This document shows positions 61,701 through 64,000 of a stretch of 64,000 nucleotides of DNA, piece by piece (positions within the stretch are counted from its first letter, which is position 1; each line of letters opens with the position of its first letter). Source of the DNA: Polymyxa betae (Eukaryota > Endomyxa > Phytomyxea > Plasmodiophorida > Plasmodiophoridae); NCBI GenBank assembly GCA_003693705.1, contig RBZT01000672.1:178838-242837 (forward strand), written 5' to 3'. The position numbers and the translations under genes were made by a program. The notes under the pieces are model-generated. The model did no database searches. It was given only the letters and a program-made list of their open reading frames with translations, and had not been told where the DNA came from.

Positions 61701-61795
61701 ATATTGATGCGTTCCGTCTGTATGGGTTGAATTCAGGTGGGACTGTAGAAGAGCAGCAACTTAGGTTCTCTTCTGCTCTTTCCAATCAAAACTAA
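58748..61795 (+). CDS. DNAI4: Axonemal dynein intermediate chain DNAI4 (WDR78/IC138 type)
   Basis: Spliced, about 800 residues. The N-terminal half is Ser-rich and disordered (MSTSNPKSSERTAATTAASK; DPLRVIINGVDVTPLP), with SSSITSSK-type runs. WD40 repeats then give: DFCVNGMDWNRVNPDLLAAG with YGPAEF, WSLKNPECPTRLI, VTSVDFSSEHPQLLAGGLYD, PVWSVKWTSKG, IKQWSMKKG, YLTGTEDGVVHKCSKSYNEQ, YFGHTGPINRVKISPF, TASADCTVRVW, YIMDVDWSPNNSCVFASVSR and VIMTGARDGNID. The GTEDGxVHKCSKSY block and WSLKNPxxP are DNAI4 marks. This is the regulatory intermediate chain of the two-headed inner arm dynein I1/f. TAA at 61795. At least eight introns. Confidence 0.88.
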
Positions 61796-61877
61796 TTCTG
61801 TGTCAATGTATAATCACAATAGCATTCCTTCATGGTGTCATTTAAGCAAAACTAACATTTTAGACACTAAAATATAT

Positions 61878-63600
61878 TTACAGTGGAATATCGTCGTCCT
61901 GATCGGCATTATCAACCATAACATCGTCGTCGCCTTTCAATCTCTTCGCTATAGGACTAGATGAACCAGACTCTGGTAATGGTATATCCATATCTGGCAA
62001 TGGCGTCACTTTGATGGCCGACAGTATAAACCCGCTGGCAGCATGCATGTTCATCATTGGGTGTGTGCGGTTTGATAGAACTTGGTATTCGCGATACCAA
62101 TTCTCAGATACCTTCGTTGCACCAAACATCAGTACTATGCTGAGCACTGCTAACAGCAGACCTGAACCATGACCGCTCGCTTCGATTGACGTAGTCTGAG
62201 AGCATAATGCTGCAGTGGCTCCAGATACTGGCTATAAACAACCAACGAGCCTCCACTATTCAAAAAAGGGAGGCACTTCTCACTACAATTCTGATCAATA
62301 TCGCTAACGATAACGGAACGACTTGCCATACACAGTTGATTCGACATCGAATCTGGTACAGATTACGAGAGAATCACAGCCTTCTTGCAACCACGACTCG
62401 ACACGATCGGAAGGATGTCTGATTGATGTCAGTTAGAACTATAAACCTACCATACTGAAACGTCACCTCAATCGTCCTTTCTCACTATAATCTTCTGGTT
62501 TTGGCTCAAACGTCAATACCACTGGCTCATAAACAACATTATCTTCATCGGGTGTCGAAACTTTCGCCTGCATGATGTCCGATTTCCGATGCAGAATCTC
62601 GATCGGAAACTGAATCACAGATTCCGATATGAAAGAATCCTAGTGATGAAATTCAGAGCGGCATTTACAACGAATGAATGCAGTACGAGTCCAAAAGCAA
62701 GCAAACTATCATAGCTGGTTCCTGGGACATCGAATATGGGAGATAATATTCTGGCATAGCCACCAAGACGTTCAGCAATGGAAGCTGTAACCAGTCCCAT
62801 ACATTCATCCAACACTAGGACTTGAGACATTGGACGTAATGAGGCCTTGCTTAAGATCATGGCGAGCGTATCAGGGCGCATACCGAGCACCTTATCTGAT
62901 TTCTTACCGGTATACATCCTGGTCATTTGGGGTCAGCTAATGATTATCTGCAGTTAAGTAATGGCAGGGCGGACCGGGACATAGACAGAGCAGACGGTTT
63001 CAGAATACGAATCTCGATAATGTGATGCTTGCGCTTCTTCTTCAAATACTTCTCCTGGCTGTATTCCGTTTTCGTCGTGAAGGTCGTACTAGCCAACGAT
63101 TTGAGAAACGCACACGAGTTCGAAAAAGCTGCCATTGTTCACCTGTTGGCAGCAAGCAACGAAATCAGTTCGTCACCAGAAACGGTTTTCTTGAGCTCCT
63201 CGATTTCCGCCTGAAACCAATAGGGTGTGGGCATGAGCGAAGGTGGATGGGATCAGGCTTATACCTGTGTAAGCTTCTGGGCGCTGTTCTTGGCGAACAG
63301 ATTGCTGTTGTCGTTGGACGGGACGTGATTCGAATCGAGTTCGGTTCGTTCATCGGCGAGAGAGTATTCGACCTCGACCAGGCTGCCATTGATTAGACGG
63401 AAGACAGTGCCATATGGTCGGCCTGGGCATTGTTAAGATGCCGATGGGCGAAGGACAACCAGTCTACCAATGATAGGATCAATAGGAACGTAGACTTTAT
63501 TCAGTCGGAGATTCGAATTCGGATGGGCATGGACCATCGAATACGACCCGTCCAGAAAGGCGATTAATATTCGATCATGAGGTTTGACGAGTGGGATCAT
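61878..63600 (-). CDS. TRM6: tRNA (m1A58) methyltransferase non-catalytic subunit TRM6
   Basis: Start MIPLVKPHDRILIAFLDGSY. An intron of about 44 nt joins DPIIG to RPYGTVFRLINGSLVEVEYS, the family GRPYG turn. Further on: IEELKKTVSGDELIS, KTAFSQEKYLKKKRKHH, MYTGKKSDKVLGMRPDTLAM, LVLD-CMGLVTASIAERLGG, LPFLNSGGSLVVYSQYLEPL, SENWYREYQVLSNRTHPMMN and ASGFILSAIKV. The acidic tail ends at 61878. RPDTLAxIL, S-W-REYQVL-RTHP and SGFIL are TRM6/Gcd10 marks. It pairs with TRM61, which carries the SAM site, to methylate A58 in the T-loop. Convergent with DNAI4, 82 bp between stops. Confidence 0.92.
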
Positions 63601-63659
63601 GCTGGTAATACAGTTGAGACAATGACCGTCCGAATTCTCAGCTGATGATTACACTAGCG

Positions 63660-63860
63660 TTTTATTCGCTGTCCGGCTATTCAAACCAGGCAGTCAAATC
63701 CAACCGAATCAGGAGGCGGATTCAAAAAAGTTCCGCAATCTTGGCCAAAATAGTGAGCAGCGAGGCCACGGACTCCGCAATATTTTCGATTTTAGGATCG
63801 CGGTTACAATCTGTATACCGAACTGCGCACCTGAACATATGGACGACGTAACCCGCGATT
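63660..63860 (-). other. Possible 3' end of a gene beyond the window
   Basis: Two minus-strand readings are open here: one includes FRCAVRYTDCNRDPKIENIA then SLLTILAKIAELF and stop, the other ends RRPYVQVRSSVYRL. Either may be the end of a minus-strand gene starting past 64000. It is too short to identify. Confidence 0.2.
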
Positions 63861-63920
63861 AAGATGAAGAATCAGCGGTTCGTTCAGTGCAGAATTTTGG
63901 ATTGGTACCGTAGGCTCTCA

Positions 63921-63950
63921 TATAATTAATTCTCTTATAATTAATTCTCT
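63921..63950. repeat. Two tandem 15-base AT-rich units
   Basis: TATAATTAATTCTCT occurs twice head to tail (63921-63935, 63936-63950), followed by a partial third copy. Confidence 0.8.
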
Positions 63951-64000
63951 CTTATAACTGATAGAGATCCGGTCCACCGACATCGGTAGTATGACTTATA

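Noticed and set aside
1-64000. CRISPR arrays, insertion sequences, rRNA and bacterial operons.
   Set aside because: No direct-repeat arrays, transposase motifs or rRNA blocks seen; spliced genes show the DNA is eukaryotic nuclear.

Overview
The window is nuclear DNA of a flagellated, compact-genome eukaryotic microbe. Genes sit tens to a few hundred bases apart on both strands. Most are cut by many short GT-AG introns, roughly 43-70 nt where I could solve them, so most single open frames are exons rather than genes. TAA, TAG and TGA all act as stops (MICU-like, CIMIP2-like and TIM22 genes), so the code looks standard. I could not fix the lineage. A zoosporic protist (stramenopile, rhizarian or similar) fits the flagellar genes, DASH-like kinetochore piece, CatSper subunit and short introns. 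I saw no rRNA, tRNA, CRISPR or transposon.

Layout, left to right. 0.5-5 kb: a MICU-like EF-hand protein (+) and a Tubby protein (-). 5-12.4 kb: a very long myosin gene (-) whose tail runs on after two IQ motifs into helical ARM-like repeats. 12.7-19.4 kb: a small unknown gene, a CFAP77 homologue (+) and a CatSper auxiliary subunit (-). 19.8-28.1 kb: CCT-theta (+), eIF4A3 (+) and a double-length cyclic-nucleotide-gated channel (-) with two 6TM-plus-CNBD units in one polypeptide. 28.2-34.7 kb: small secreted or unknown genes, NDC80 (+) and an MSS51-like gene (-). 34.8-43.6 kb: a MAN1/Src1-type inner nuclear membrane protein (-), an ankyrin protein (+), RIB43A (+), a tiny COX7C/Cox8-like protein (+) and two unresolved minus-strand genes. 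44-51.7 kb: LC8 dynein light chain (+), a possible DASH subunit Dad4 (-), TIM22 (+), a CIMIP2/FAM166-like protein (-), a TTLL ligase (-) and an outer-arm docking-complex coiled coil (-). 52-63.6 kb: NOSIP (-), gamma carbonic anhydrase-like (-), an unknown membrane protein (-), phosphoglycerate dehydrogenase (-), DNAI4/WDR78 (+) and TRM6 (-).

About ten of some 35 genes are flagellar. They are microtubule inner proteins (CFAP77, RIB43A, CIMIP2-like), dynein parts (LC8, DNAI4, docking complex), a tubulin ligase, Tubby, a CatSper subunit and a plausible flagellar CNG channel. Together they cover doublet structure, dynein motor regulation and calcium or cyclic-nucleotide signalling in a swimming cell. 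NDC80 and the Dad4 candidate are both kinetochore-microtubule parts. MICU-like, TIM22, COX7C-like and gamma-CA-like are mitochondrial. The most unusual items are the myosin-ARM fusion, the asymmetric two-unit CNG channel and the CatSper subunit.

Exon joins were made by eye. Start codons and outer gene limits are often approximate, and coordinates given for spliced genes are outer limits.
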